This document shows, one piece after another, positions 1-8,272 of a stretch of 12,403 nt of DNA; within the stretch, counting starts at the first letter, position 1; every line of letters starts with the position of its first letter. Origin of the DNA: an uncultured bacterium (GTDB taxonomy: Bacteria > Bacillota > Clostridia > Christensenellales > QALW01); NCBI GenBank assembly GCA_905214315.1, contig CAJMLN010000049.1:1-12403 (forward strand), written 5' to 3'. The notes under the pieces were generated by a model. It saw only the letters and a list, made by a program, of their open reading frames with translations, made no database searches and was not told the DNA's origin. The position numbers were made by a program, and so were the translations under genes.

Positions 1-3000
1 GTCCAGTAAAACGATATGATCGCCCTCAAAAAAGTAACAGTCGATGATTCCCTGTATCAGGGCTTCGTCACCGGTTTCTTTAAAGGGAATAATCAGGCAG
101 AAGGAGCGTTCGCGGTTAAGCTCCTTGGCGGCCCTCATACGCTGGCCCAAAGAACTTTGCAGGAAGAAATCCAGCTGCTGAAACGGAAGAGCAGAGAATT
201 CCTCAGAGGACAATAAACCTGCTACTGCCATTTCTTCAGCCTGGCTGCGTGCATTTTTAGAAGAGGAAAAAGAAACATGTTCCATAAAAAAATGCACGAC
301 GGTGCCCTTTTGTGCGCCGGTATATTCCTTATCCTCAAAGGCCGGACGGCGCAGGGGAATTTTTACGCGCAGATCTCTTTGACTGGGGGATTGTTTGGTT
401 CGCTGGTTTACCGCAGCGGCAAAGGGATACTGCCAGGTAAAAGCATGGTTTAGCTGCCGTGTGTAATATTCCCTGTCAAAGACAGGCTCGGGGAAAGAAG
501 GGGGAATATTTTCGCTTGTACCCTGCTCTTTCGGATTAAAAATATTTACATACCAGCGGCTTTTGGCAAAAACAAATTCATCTGCAGCTGTAGGCGTCTG
601 CCGGATAAAGCTTCTCAGTGGCGCACCGTCACGGTGAGAAAACAGCAGAGGAACCAAAAGCTCAGCGTAGGAGCCGTATACTGCCGCAGCAGCCTTGTGC
701 GGAAGATAACATAGCTCTGCCAGCTTTTTTTTGCTTGTGCATACGGAAAAGATTAATTTGTTTTTTGCCCGGGTAAGGGCAACGTAAAGCAGACGCATTT
801 CCTCGGCGGCCTCTTGCCGGGCACAGCGGACGGCAATAGCGCGTTTGGCAATGGAATTTATTTTTGTGCGCACGCCGAATCCATCTTTTTTTGAAAGATC
901 AAAGCCTATTCCCAGCTGTTCATGAAAGAGTACTGCTGAATTTCGGGGTCTGGCTGAAAGCGGACGCGTTGTACCGGTAAGAATTACGATGGGAAATTCA
1001 AGACCCTTGCTCTTATGGATGGTCATATAGTGTACAGAGTCATCATTTTCATCAATGATTGCCGTGTCAGCCGAGGCAGGGGATTTAAGATTTTCGTAAT
1101 AGTTTAAAAAGCCCCGGAGACCGCCGGCGTTCACCGCGGTATATTCCCGGGCACAACGGATCAGATCGTCGATGTGCTCTAAATTTTGCTGTCCGCCGGG
1201 CATATAGGCCGTATGATAAATATAGCCGGTTTCATTGTAAATATATTCAATAAACTCTGGCAGAGCCATCGCACGTGAGAGCAAAAGCCAACGATCCAAT
1301 GCGGCCTCAAAGTTTTTAAGCTTTTCTTTTAAACCTGCGTTTTCTCCGGTATAGCCGTGTATCGCCTCATAAAAGCTCCCCTCGGGGGAAACGCCGCGGA
1401 TTTGAGAGAGCTCCGTAGGGGAAAAATTACCGATGCAGCTGCTCATGACTGTCAGCAGGTCGATATCGCTGCGCCGCATCAGCAGCAGCCGCAGCAGAGA
1501 AAGGATTACGCCTGCATCGGAAAGGCCGGTTGTTTTTTCCGGAGCCTGTGCAGTAAAGGGAATTCCGTAGGCGGCAAATACAGAGGCAAAAATATTTCCG
1601 GCATCGCGGGTACGGCCGAGAATTACGATATCATTATAGCGTACCGGACGCATACAGTCATGTTCCGGATCATATATACAGGTGCGTTTGAGTTCTTGAA
1701 TACGGCAGGCAAGCATTTTCGCTTCGTCTTCAGCTTCTCCTTCGCAGAGGAGCAGCTCGTTTGCCGCTTCCACCCGCAAAGCAGGCTCGTTTTGATTCTG
1801 CCATCCGTTTTCCTCCGGTGAAGGAGCAAGCGCGGCGTCGGTATCGTATTCGATATCGGCAATATCCTCAAACATACAATTTTCAAAAATAAAATTGATC
1901 CCCTCCAATAAGGTGGATAGAGAACGGAAATTGTTCTTTAGATTAATGCGCCGGCCTAAAACACCGTTGTGGTAGGCATGCATTTTTTCAATAAACAGCT
2001 CGGGCCGTGCCAGCTGAAAGCCGTAAATGCTTTGCTTGACGTCGCCGACAAAAAAGAGATTGTCTCCTTTGGCAAGCGTTTCTACAATATGATTTTGCAT
2101 CCGGTTCACATCTTGATATTCGTCTACAAAGATATAATCTATATTTTCCTTAATATCGTTTAAAATTTCGTTATGCTCGTTTAAAAGCTGTACAGTGTAC
2201 CGTAAAAGACCGCTGAAGGTTGTGCCACTTTCGGAGAGCAGCATTTCCTCTAAGCGCAGAGAAAAGGCTTCCTCTAAATCAAACAGCGCTGAGAGGGCGG
2301 GAAGGGCGGGGGAAAGATCGCAGTTGTTTAAATCTTTGAGCATAGACTGCACGCGGGTGCGCAGTTTTTTGATAACGCCTGTGCAATGTTCAAAATCTTC
2401 CCGGTATGCAGAATCGGCTCTTTTTAAAATCGGCGCGCGCTGTCTCAGCGCTTCGTACATATCTGCGGGGGTGCTTTGTGCGGCCGCCGATGCAAAAATA
2501 TCAGTAAATTTATCCAAATAAGCCTGAGCCGAAAAATCAAGGCCGGTAATGGCATATTCCTTTGCCAGGGCTTTTATGTAATCAAGCCCTAAAAAAAGCA
2601 GTTGCCGCGCCTGCTCAAGCAGTATAGTTTCCCAAGGATTTTGGTACTGCTGATAAAGGGAAAGTACCTCGCTGCGATAGGAGGATTTATCCGGAAGGCT
2701 TTCCATAAAAGCATGCAGAGAGAGTAGTACTGCTGTCAGTCCGTTGTCGGTTTTTCCGGAAGTAAACTGTTCCAGCGCGGCGCCGTATTCGGGCCAAAGC
2801 CCATCTTCATAGCGCTTGCTGGCCTCTTCCAATATCTGTTCTGAGGCCGCTGTGATCATTAGGGTATATTGGGTTTCGTCAAAAAGCCTGAAATCCGGCG
2901 GAAGCTTGGTATTAAAGTAATAACGGCGCAGAAGCTGTGTGCAGAAGGCGTGAATTGTGGAAATATTCGCCCGGTCGATCAATTGCCGCTGCCGAATAAA

Positions 3001-3252
3001 GATTTCGTTCTGCGGCTGACGGGCAAGCGCATCTTCTAATTTTGCTGTTAGCTTTTGACGCATAGAGGCTGCTGCGGCATTGGTGAAGGTGACAATCAGC
3101 ATTTTATCGATAGAGGCTTCTCCTGAGGAGATCAGGGAGAAAATTCGCTCGACCATAACGGCGGTTTTTCCACTGCCGGCGGCAGCCGATATCAGTAAGT
3201 TTGCACCGCGTTCTTCGATAGCTCTTTTTTGGGAATCAGTCCAATTCGGCAT
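1..3252 (-). CDS. addA: AddA helicase-nuclease subunit, 3' end beyond the window
   Basis: AddA is the UvrD-like (SF1A) helicase and nuclease subunit of AddAB, which unwinds and resects double-strand DNA breaks before RecA loading. The reading frame is open for 1084 codons from an ATG at 3252 to the window edge. Motifs seen: Q-motif glutamine Q8; Walker A AAAGSGKT (23-30); Walker B DEYQD (377-381); motif III VGDVKQSIYGF (402-412); motif IV NNFRS (440-444); IHKSKGLEF (745-753); motif VI YVALTRAK (823-830); a GTxxH element before the nuclease core; and nuclease residues D1071 (in GIIDC) and D1084. The window ends exactly at D1084, where the family normally continues as DYKTD, so the catalytic lysine is not visible. 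Family members are about 1200-1250 residues long, so some 120-170 are missing. The start is supported by an AAAGGAGG Shine-Dalgarno at 3259-3266, 6 nt upstream and inside addB. The 17-bp overlap with addB suggests translational coupling. Confidence 0.97.
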   Translation of the reverse strand, partial: MPNWTDSQKRAIEERGANLLISAAAGSGKTAVMVERIFSLISSGEASIDKMLIVTFTNAAAASMRQKLTAKLEDALARQPQNEIFIRQRQLIDRANISTIHAFCTQLLRRYYFNTKLPPDFRLFDETQYTLMITAASEQILEEASKRYEDGLWPEYGAALEQFTSGKTDNGLTAVLLSLHAFMESLPDKSSYRSEVLSLYQQYQNPWETILLEQARQLLFLGLDYIKALAKEYAITGLDFSAQAYLDKFTDIFASAAAQSTPADMYEALRQRAPILKRADSAYREDFEHCTGVIKKLRTRVQSMLKDLNNCDLSPALPALSALFDLEEAFSLRLEEMLLSESGTTFSGLLRYTVQLLNEHNEILNDIKENIDYIFVDEYQDVNRMQNHIVETLAKGDNLFFVGDVKQSIYGFQLARPELFIEKMHAYHNGVLGRRINLKNNFRSLSTLLEGINFIFENCMFEDIADIEYDTDAALAPSPEENGWQNQNEPALRVEAANELLLCEGEAEDEAKMLACRIQELKRTCIYDPEHDCMRPVRYNDIVILGRTRDAGNIFASVFAAYGIPFTAQAPEKTTGLSDAGVILSLLRLLLMRRSDIDLLTVMSSCIGNFSPTELSQIRGVSPEGSFYEAIHGYTGENAGLKEKLKNFEAALDRWLLLSRAMALPEFIEYIYNETGYIYHTAYMPGGQQNLEHIDDLIRCAREYTAVNAGGLRGFLNYYENLKSPASADTAIIDENDDSVHYMTIHKSKGLEFPIVILTGTTRPLSARPRNSAVLFHEQLGIGFDLSKKDGFGVRTKINSIAKRAIAVRCARQEAAEEMRLLYVALTRAKNKLIFSVCTSKKKLAELCYLPHKAAAAVYGSYAELLVPLLFSHRDGAPLRSFIRQTPTAADEFVFAKSRWYVNIFNPKEQGTSENIPPSFPEPVFDREYYTRQLNHAFTWQYPFAAAVNQRTKQSPSQRDLRVKIPLRRPAFEDKEYTGAQKGTVVHFFMEHVSFSSSKNARSQAEEMAVAGLLSSEEFSALPFQQLDFFLQSSLGQRMRAAKELNRERSFCLIIPFKETGDEALIQGIIDCYFFEGDHIVLLD

Positions 3253-6200
3253 AGGTCTCCTCCTTTATTTGGGTACGTTCATGACCGCACATTACGCCAT
3301 AGGGGCAGGTACGGCAGACATTATCCAAGGGGGCGGCCTGAATCCGGCCCGAAAGGATTCCTTCAGCCAGCTTTTGCGCGGTATCGGTTGCGGTGTTCAG
3401 AAGGTCGGCAAATTGCTCATCCGTTACAGCCTTTTTTTCATCCTGGGCAAATCTATCCAAGGTAGGACCGCTCAGGGCGGGAGAATCTGCAGCAGATTCT
3501 TCAGATATCTGCATAAAATAGGCGCCGGCGGGGGCTGCGCGGTTGCCGAAGCGTGACAGGAGTACGTTCATATACATCATGAGCTGAAGATCCGTTCCGT
3601 TTTCCAGATTTTTTTCCTGGTAAGGATGGATTCCGGATTTATAGTCGATTACGCGGAGATAAATCCTGTCGTTTTCCTCTCGCTTGTCCGCCCGGTCGAT
3701 TTTTCCTTTCAGCGTCAGGGTACCGAAATCGGTTGAAAGCGTCAAAGGCGCGTTTTTGCCGTAGCCAAAAGAGATTTCCTCGCCGATAGGCGTAAAGAGC
3801 TCCAGTTGATTTTTTACTGCCCATGCACTTTGGCAGATCAGCGTCTTCAGCTGTTGGTTTAGTACTCGCTGGCGGCTGGTGGCAATCATGGCGCCGAAAT
3901 GGATGTCCGGCAAATGCTTTTCGAAAAGTTCGCCCGCTGCGGCATAACATTTTTCCCGAGTGAGATTTTTTTCCTTTATCAGTAAGCGGGTGAAATCCTC
4001 CAGCGTACTGTGAAAGATGTTTCCAATGTCCGCGGCGGAAACGGAATAAGTTTCGGCTTGCTGAGGATTTAGACCGTAACGGATGAAATGGGCATACGGA
4101 CATTTGGCATAAGCTTCCAGCCGGGAAATGCTGACCGCCTGCTGTGGAGAGAAAATTTTTGCGGCAAGCAATGGTGAAATCCGGGTTTGTTTTTCACGCA
4201 TTTCATAGGCCAAAACATCAAATTTTTGTTTGATGGCCGTGTTGCTTTGGGAAAGATAGTCAAACACAGCCCTGGCTTTTTCGGAACGTACCTGATCCAG
4301 CGCCATGGCTAACATGGTCTGGGCCGCGGTTAAAGGTTGGGAAAGCATATTTTCTGTGGAATCTTGTTCTATTATTGTTTCTTTTAGGCCAGGGAATAGT
4401 GTTTTAAAGCGTTTAAAAAGGTAAGAAGGCCTCAGCGGCGTGCCGGAGAAAGAAAACAGAGGACAGGAAACTGTAAGAGCGGTATACGGAGCGGAAAATG
4501 CGGCGTAAATATCGTAGCGCATCCGCGCGTCCTCAGTTGTTGCGCTGTGCGCCAGTTCCATTCCGTTTTCCAGCAGAATATTGCTTTCCTCCGGCGTAAC
4601 CAGACGGTCATCGATATATACGGCGGGAATTACCCCATCGTTAGCCCCTAAAATAAAGGCGTGGCTGTGTTTTTGCTCCCGAGCAGCCTTTAAGTCACCG
4701 AAGGTTACACAGTCCAAAACATTGGGAATCGTAGCAGCGGGTGAGGCCTGAAAGCCTTCAAAAAGGGTATTGGTAAATTCTTCAAGGGAGAGCGCCTGTC
4801 CAGCTAAAAGGCCGGAGATATCCTCCAAAAGCTTTACCGCAATATTCCAAAGCTGGGCGGTAACATCGGCTAAACTGAAAAAACCCAGGACTTCATACTG
4901 TTCTACTAGTGCGTTGACACGGGGATAGACGGCCTGCTCTTCCATAAACACATAGCAGCAGGCAGCTTTTTGCTGTGCTGTGGAAGCCTCTTGGAGACGC
5001 TGACGAAACACCTTTAGCGGCACGATTGCTTTCTCACGCAGCAGGTCAAAATCTGCCTGACGGAACTCATCTCCCCGCTGATAGTAAAGACCGTTTTCGA
5101 TCTCATAGCTTTTTACGCCCATATCGTTGATAAAAGAGGTAAAACGGTCGGTTTCATCCCGATCAAGCGGCGTGAGGCCGGACCGAACGTAATCGGCGAC
5201 GTATTCCGGGATAAAACCGCTGCAGCAGCATTTCAGGGCTGAAAAAAGATACATGGCCACCGGGTGGGAAACGATATCATGCTTGATATCGGTATATACG
5301 GGAATTTCATACCGGGCAAAAACGCTTTGTATCAGCGGAGAATATTTGTCCATATCGTTGCAAAGCACACAAAAATCCTTGTATCTTGCCCCTGCCCGAA
5401 CCTGCAGGGCGATATTTTTGGCGGTATCGGTAACTTCGTCAAGAGCCGTGCGATAAAAGTGCAGATGGATATTTTGGCATATGCCTGGATATTTTGGCGT
5501 GGGAAACGCATAAAAAGCATCCTGGATAAAATGAATTTCCGATGATTTTATGGTTTGTGAAAGCTCTGCGCGGGTAATACTGTAAGCGATGCCGTTTTTT
5601 TTAGCGAGTGCAAGAAGCTTTTGCTGTGTTTGGGCATGCAGCTCGTAGGCGCTTTTATCGGGAAAATCCTCCGCATGGCTCAAGGCGACTGTTACATTGC
5701 TGTGCAGCATCAGCGCACCGATAAAGCTGTACAGGCGTGAGGTAAATACATCGAATCCATCGATGAAAATTTCGCAGTTGTCCAAAGGGCGGTATTGAGT
5801 CAACAATTCCTGTGCCCTTTTCAGCCGGTCGGCGTTGTCGGTGTAGCCGGAATCCAGAATTTCACTGTATTTCTGATAGATGAGCGCAGTATCCATAAGC
5901 TTGTATTTTAAAATGGAAGCATCTAATTTTTCGGCGGTAGCAAGAAGATCTGCGGGGGAATAGCCGCAGTTTTCCAGGGTGGAGATCATCTTTAGGCAAC
6001 GCTGGCAGAAGCCCTTGCGCTGAGAAGCACTTTTAAAAATTGTAAGAGCGGAATGTACCTGCTGGATGCAGGCGCGCATTACCATGGACTTACCGCAGTC
6101 GTCCAAAAAAATTTTTTTTCCTCCGCCGCAATATTGAATGATGTCTGCGGCCAGGCGGTTAAAGGAACAGACTTCCGCATCGATAAAGCCGTTGATATGC

Positions 6201-6352
6201 AGCTGCGCGCAGAGCCGCTGCTCAAAATTATATGTAGCGTGATCCGGTACGATCAGCACGGATTTTTGTTTGCCCGCGATTCTTTGACCGATGCGGTTGA
6301 TCAGCTGCTGTGTTTTGCCGGAGGCGATACGGCCGGTTATAAGGGTAAGCAC
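3236..6352 (-). CDS. addB: AddB helicase-nuclease subunit with iron-sulfur cluster
   Basis: AddB is the second subunit of the AddAB double-strand-break resection complex. It carries an inactive helicase-like core, an iron-sulfur-stabilised RecB-type nuclease, and in studied members the Chi-recognition site. The 1038-residue protein is complete. Visible features are Walker A GRIASGKT (7-14) close to the N-terminus, as usual in the family, and nuclease residues D886 (KIDRAD) and D903-Y904-K905 (IDYKSG), followed by the LQLMMYM helix with its conserved Gln. The four expected cluster cysteines are C751 (AKCPYAHF) plus C1013, C1016 and C1022 in a C-x2-C-x5-C tail. It is somewhat shorter than B. 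subtilis AddB (about 1166). The start is GTG. Two in-frame TAA codons lie shortly upstream and no ATG or TTG intervenes, so this is the only start that keeps Walker A. The Shine-Dalgarno is weak (GAGAG about 7 nt away). It is the first gene of the operon and is divergent from prfC. Confidence 0.97.
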   Translation of the reverse strand: MLTLITGRIASGKTQQLINRIGQRIAGKQKSVLIVPDHATYNFEQRLCAQLHINGFIDAEVCSFNRLAADIIQYCGGGKKIFLDDCGKSMVMRACIQQVHSALTIFKSASQRKGFCQRCLKMISTLENCGYSPADLLATAEKLDASILKYKLMDTALIYQKYSEILDSGYTDNADRLKRAQELLTQYRPLDNCEIFIDGFDVFTSRLYSFIGALMLHSNVTVALSHAEDFPDKSAYELHAQTQQKLLALAKKNGIAYSITRAELSQTIKSSEIHFIQDAFYAFPTPKYPGICQNIHLHFYRTALDEVTDTAKNIALQVRAGARYKDFCVLCNDMDKYSPLIQSVFARYEIPVYTDIKHDIVSHPVAMYLFSALKCCCSGFIPEYVADYVRSGLTPLDRDETDRFTSFINDMGVKSYEIENGLYYQRGDEFRQADFDLLREKAIVPLKVFRQRLQEASTAQQKAACCYVFMEEQAVYPRVNALVEQYEVLGFFSLADVTAQLWNIAVKLLEDISGLLAGQALSLEEFTNTLFEGFQASPAATIPNVLDCVTFGDLKAAREQKHSHAFILGANDGVIPAVYIDDRLVTPEESNILLENGMELAHSATTEDARMRYDIYAAFSAPYTALTVSCPLFSFSGTPLRPSYLFKRFKTLFPGLKETIIEQDSTENMLSQPLTAAQTMLAMALDQVRSEKARAVFDYLSQSNTAIKQKFDVLAYEMREKQTRISPLLAAKIFSPQQAVSISRLEAYAKCPYAHFIRYGLNPQQAETYSVSAADIGNIFHSTLEDFTRLLIKEKNLTREKCYAAAGELFEKHLPDIHFGAMIATSRQRVLNQQLKTLICQSAWAVKNQLELFTPIGEEISFGYGKNAPLTLSTDFGTLTLKGKIDRADKREENDRIYLRVIDYKSGIHPYQEKNLENGTDLQLMMYMNVLLSRFGNRAAPAGAYFMQISEESAADSPALSGPTLDRFAQDEKKAVTDEQFADLLNTATDTAQKLAEGILSGRIQAAPLDNVCRTCPYGVMCGHERTQIKEETYAELD

Positions 6353-6390
6353 ACGAAAACTCTCTCTTTCCTTGCCGAAATTTCTCTTTT

Positions 6391-6419
6391 ATTATACTAC
6401 AAAAAGCAAAAAAATTCAA
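6391..6419 (-). promoter_or_regulatory. Predicted sigma-A promoter for addB-addA
   Basis: Reading the minus strand, a -35 box TTGAAT (6414-6419, 4 of 6 consensus) is followed by a 17-bp spacer and a perfect -10 box TATAAT (6391-6396). The predicted transcript start is near 6384, giving a leader of about 32 nt before the addB GTG at 6352. The position and spacing fit an operon promoter. This is inference from consensus only. Confidence 0.7.
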
Positions 6420-6466
6420 TAGGATTCCTCATACCTGTGTCGAAAAACGCGAGGGAGGCCTGAGAG

Positions 6467-6574
6467 ATGCTTTTTATTTTGGAAAGAATTGATACCACTG
6501 CTGGTGCCCTTTGCGGTTATGTGTTTGACATATTCCATAATTTAGTATACAATGCACTATTGGAAATTTTATAA
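6467..6574 (+). CDS. Possible 35-residue small protein, unrecognised
   Basis: An ATG at 6467 opens 35 codons ending in TAA at 6572-6574. A good Shine-Dalgarno, GGAGG (6454-6458), lies 8 nt upstream. The peptide begins MLFILERID and ends NALLEIL. It mixes hydrophobic and a few charged residues and looks mildly amphipathic, with one Cys. I recognise no family. Against it: the ORF spans the -35 and -10 boxes of the predicted prfC promoter, so the prfC transcript would start inside it. I also see no convincing plus-strand promoter upstream; a TATACT at 6393-6398 lacks a properly spaced -35. It could be chance coding in an intergenic region, a leader peptide on a longer transcript, or a real small protein. 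Confidence 0.2.
   Translation: MLFILERIDTTAGALCGYVFDIFHNLVYNALLEIL
6525..6553 (+). promoter_or_regulatory. Predicted sigma-A promoter for prfC
   Basis: A perfect -35 TTGACA (6525-6530), a 17-bp spacer and a -10 TACAAT (6548-6553, 5 of 6 consensus) point to prfC. Transcription would begin near 6560, about 33 nt before the GTG start at 6593. This is one of the best promoter matches in the window. Confidence 0.8.
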
Positions 6575-6592
6575 ATAAAGCGAGGAAAAAAC

Positions 6593-8179
6593 GTGGCATT
6601 GAATATTTGCCAGGAGGTAAGGCGCAGGCGAACTTTTGCGATTATTTCGCACCCGGACGCGGGAAAAACCACGCTTACCGAAAAATTACTGCTCTATGGT
6701 GGAGCAATCCATGCGGCCGGCTCGGTAAAGGCCAGAAAAGCGGAAAAGCACGCTGTGAGCGACTGGATGGAAATTGAAAAACAGCGCGGCATTTCCGTTA
6801 CCAGCAGCGTGATGCTGTTTGATTATAACGGGTACCGCATCAATATTCTGGATACCCCGGGCCACCAGGACTTTTCAGAGGACACCTACCGTACTTTGGT
6901 GGCGGCCGACAGCGCCGTGATGCTGATTGACGCGGCTAAGGGCGTGGAGCAGCAGACGATTAAGCTCTTTCAGGTTTGTCGTAAACGGAATATCCCTATT
7001 TTTACGTTTGTTAATAAGCTGGATCGGGCGGGGAAAAATCCGTTTGATCTGATGGACGAAATTGAAACGGTGCTGGGGATCCGGGCCTGCCCGATGAACT
7101 GGCCCATCGGCACAGACGGAGATTTTAAGGGGGTGTACCAGCGTGAAAGCGGGACGATAGAGCTTTTCAGCGGCGGAAACCACGGCCAAAGCAAGGCGGA
7201 TTCGCAAACCGGACGCGCGGATGACCCTGCGTTTTTGGAGCTTTTGGGGGAATATCATCATAAAAAACTGGTGGAGGATATCGAGCTTCTGGATGTGGCC
7301 GGCGATGAGTTCTCTCTGGATAAGGTGCTTTCGGGACAGCTGACGCCGATGTTTTTCGGCAGTGCGATGAACAATTTCGGCGTACAGCCATTTTTGGAAA
7401 AATTTTTGACGATTACCACGCCGCCCTCTGCGCGGGAGGCGGATGTCGGACTGATTTCACCCGAGGATGAAGATTTTACGGGCTTTATATTTAAAATACA
7501 GGCCAACATGAATCCGGCGCACCGCGACCGAATCGCCTTTATGCGCATTTGCTCGGGCCGGTTTGAAAAGGGAATGACCGTAAAGCTGGCGCGTACCGGC
7601 AAGGAGCTGAAGCTGGCGCAGCCCCAGCAGTTTATGGCGCAGGAGCGGGAAACGGCGGAAGAGGCTTTTGCCGGTGATATTATCGGTTTGTTTGATCCGG
7701 GAATATTTGCTTTGGGGGATACGGTATATACCGGGCGTAAGGCGGCTTTTGCCGGAATCCCGGTTTTTGCGCCGGAGCATTTTGCCCGCATCAAGCCTGT
7801 GGATACCATGAAGCGCAAGCAGTTTTTGAAGGGAATTACCCAGCTGGCGCAGGAGGGCGCGATTCAGATATTTAAAGATAATGCCTATGCGGCCGAGGAG
7901 ATTATTGTGGGCGTAGTGGGCGTACTACAGTTTGAAGTATTGGAACATCGGCTAAAAACGGAATATAACGTGGAAATTTCCTCGCAACAGCTCAATTTCC
8001 GGTTTATTCGCTGGTTGCCGGAGGATACGAAGGCAGAGCAGCTGAAACTTTCCAGTTCAACCAAAATCGCCAAGGATTTAAAGGACAGACCGGTAGTTCT
8101 GTTTGAAAATGACTGGTCTATGCGCTGGGCGGAGGAGAATAACAAAGGTCTGGTGCTTTCAGATATCTCGGAGAGATAA
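6593..8179 (+). CDS. prfC: Peptide chain release factor 3 (RF3)
   Basis: RF3 is a translational GTPase that removes RF1 or RF2 from the ribosome after peptide release. The protein has 528 residues, against 529 in E. coli, and aligns end to end from memory. GTPase motifs seen: G1 SHPDAGKTT (19-27), switch I RGISVT (65-70), G3 DTPGH (87-91) with catalytic-type H91, and G4 NKLD (141-144). RF3-specific signatures separate it from EF-G, TetM and LepA: the SDWMEIEKQRGIS block (56-68), DFSEDTYR (93-100), GFIFKIQANM in domain II, and the C-terminal EEIIVGVVGVLQFEV stretch. It starts with GTG, with GAGG at 6582-6585 placed 7 nt upstream; the N-terminus matches the family length, so the start is well supported. 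It lies 92 bp before pgk with no terminator between them, so read-through into the glycolytic genes is possible. Confidence 0.98.
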   Translation: MALNICQEVRRRRTFAIISHPDAGKTTLTEKLLLYGGAIHAAGSVKARKAEKHAVSDWMEIEKQRGISVTSSVMLFDYNGYRINILDTPGHQDFSEDTYRTLVAADSAVMLIDAAKGVEQQTIKLFQVCRKRNIPIFTFVNKLDRAGKNPFDLMDEIETVLGIRACPMNWPIGTDGDFKGVYQRESGTIELFSGGNHGQSKADSQTGRADDPAFLELLGEYHHKKLVEDIELLDVAGDEFSLDKVLSGQLTPMFFGSAMNNFGVQPFLEKFLTITTPPSAREADVGLISPEDEDFTGFIFKIQANMNPAHRDRIAFMRICSGRFEKGMTVKLARTGKELKLAQPQQFMAQERETAEEAFAGDIIGLFDPGIFALGDTVYTGRKAAFAGIPVFAPEHFARIKPVDTMKRKQFLKGITQLAQEGAIQIFKDNAYAAEEIIVGVVGVLQFEVLEHRLKTEYNVEISSQQLNFRFIRWLPEDTKAEQLKLSSSTKIAKDLKDRPVVLFENDWSMRWAEENNKGLVLSDISER

Positions 8180-8183
8180 TCGT

Positions 8184-8212
8184 TTGACATTATTTTCAAG
8201 TTATAATAAAAT
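8184..8212 (+). promoter_or_regulatory. Predicted sigma-A promoter for pgk-tpiA
   Basis: A perfect -35 TTGACA (8184-8189) begins 5 bp after the prfC stop. A 17-bp spacer leads to a -10 TAAAAT (8207-8212, 5 of 6 consensus). A perfect TATAAT also occurs at 8202-8207, but its 12-bp spacing is too short. The expected start is near 8219, leaving a leader of about 54 nt before pgk. The promoter would give the glycolytic genes expression independent of prfC. Confidence 0.75.
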
Positions 8213-8272
8213 AACATAGAATTTAATATAAATGCGTGCCTGCGTACGTTTGAAAATAGGGAGGATATAAGA

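Noticed and set aside
1357..1821. 154-codon plus-strand ORF inside addA
   Set aside because: The minus-strand frame encodes continuous AddA helicase sequence here; the plus-strand product is low in recognisable features and is a shadow.
3080..3556. 158-codon plus-strand ORF opposite the addB/addA junction
   Set aside because: It lies antisense to two strongly supported genes, has no recognisable domain, and its composition follows from the complement of their codons.
5466..5498. 13-bp direct repeat TGGATATTTTGGC at 5466-5478 and 5486-5498
   Set aside because: It lies inside addB, the 20-bp offset puts the copies in different reading frames, and there are only two copies, so chance is the best explanation; it is not a CRISPR or mobile-element end.
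7258..7818. 186-codon minus-strand ORF inside prfC
   Set aside because: prfC is intact across this region with RF3 motifs; the antisense frame has no family resemblance or ribosome binding support.
6593..8179. prfC as a TetM-type ribosomal protection protein or EF-G
   Set aside because: Length near 528 residues and RF3-specific blocks such as SDWMEIEKQRGIS and DFSEDTYR fit RF3; EF-G and TetM are longer with extra domains.
8202..8207. Perfect TATAAT as the pgk -10 box
   Set aside because: It is only 12 bp from the TTGACA at 8184-8189; TAAAAT at 8207-8212 gives the standard 17 bp.
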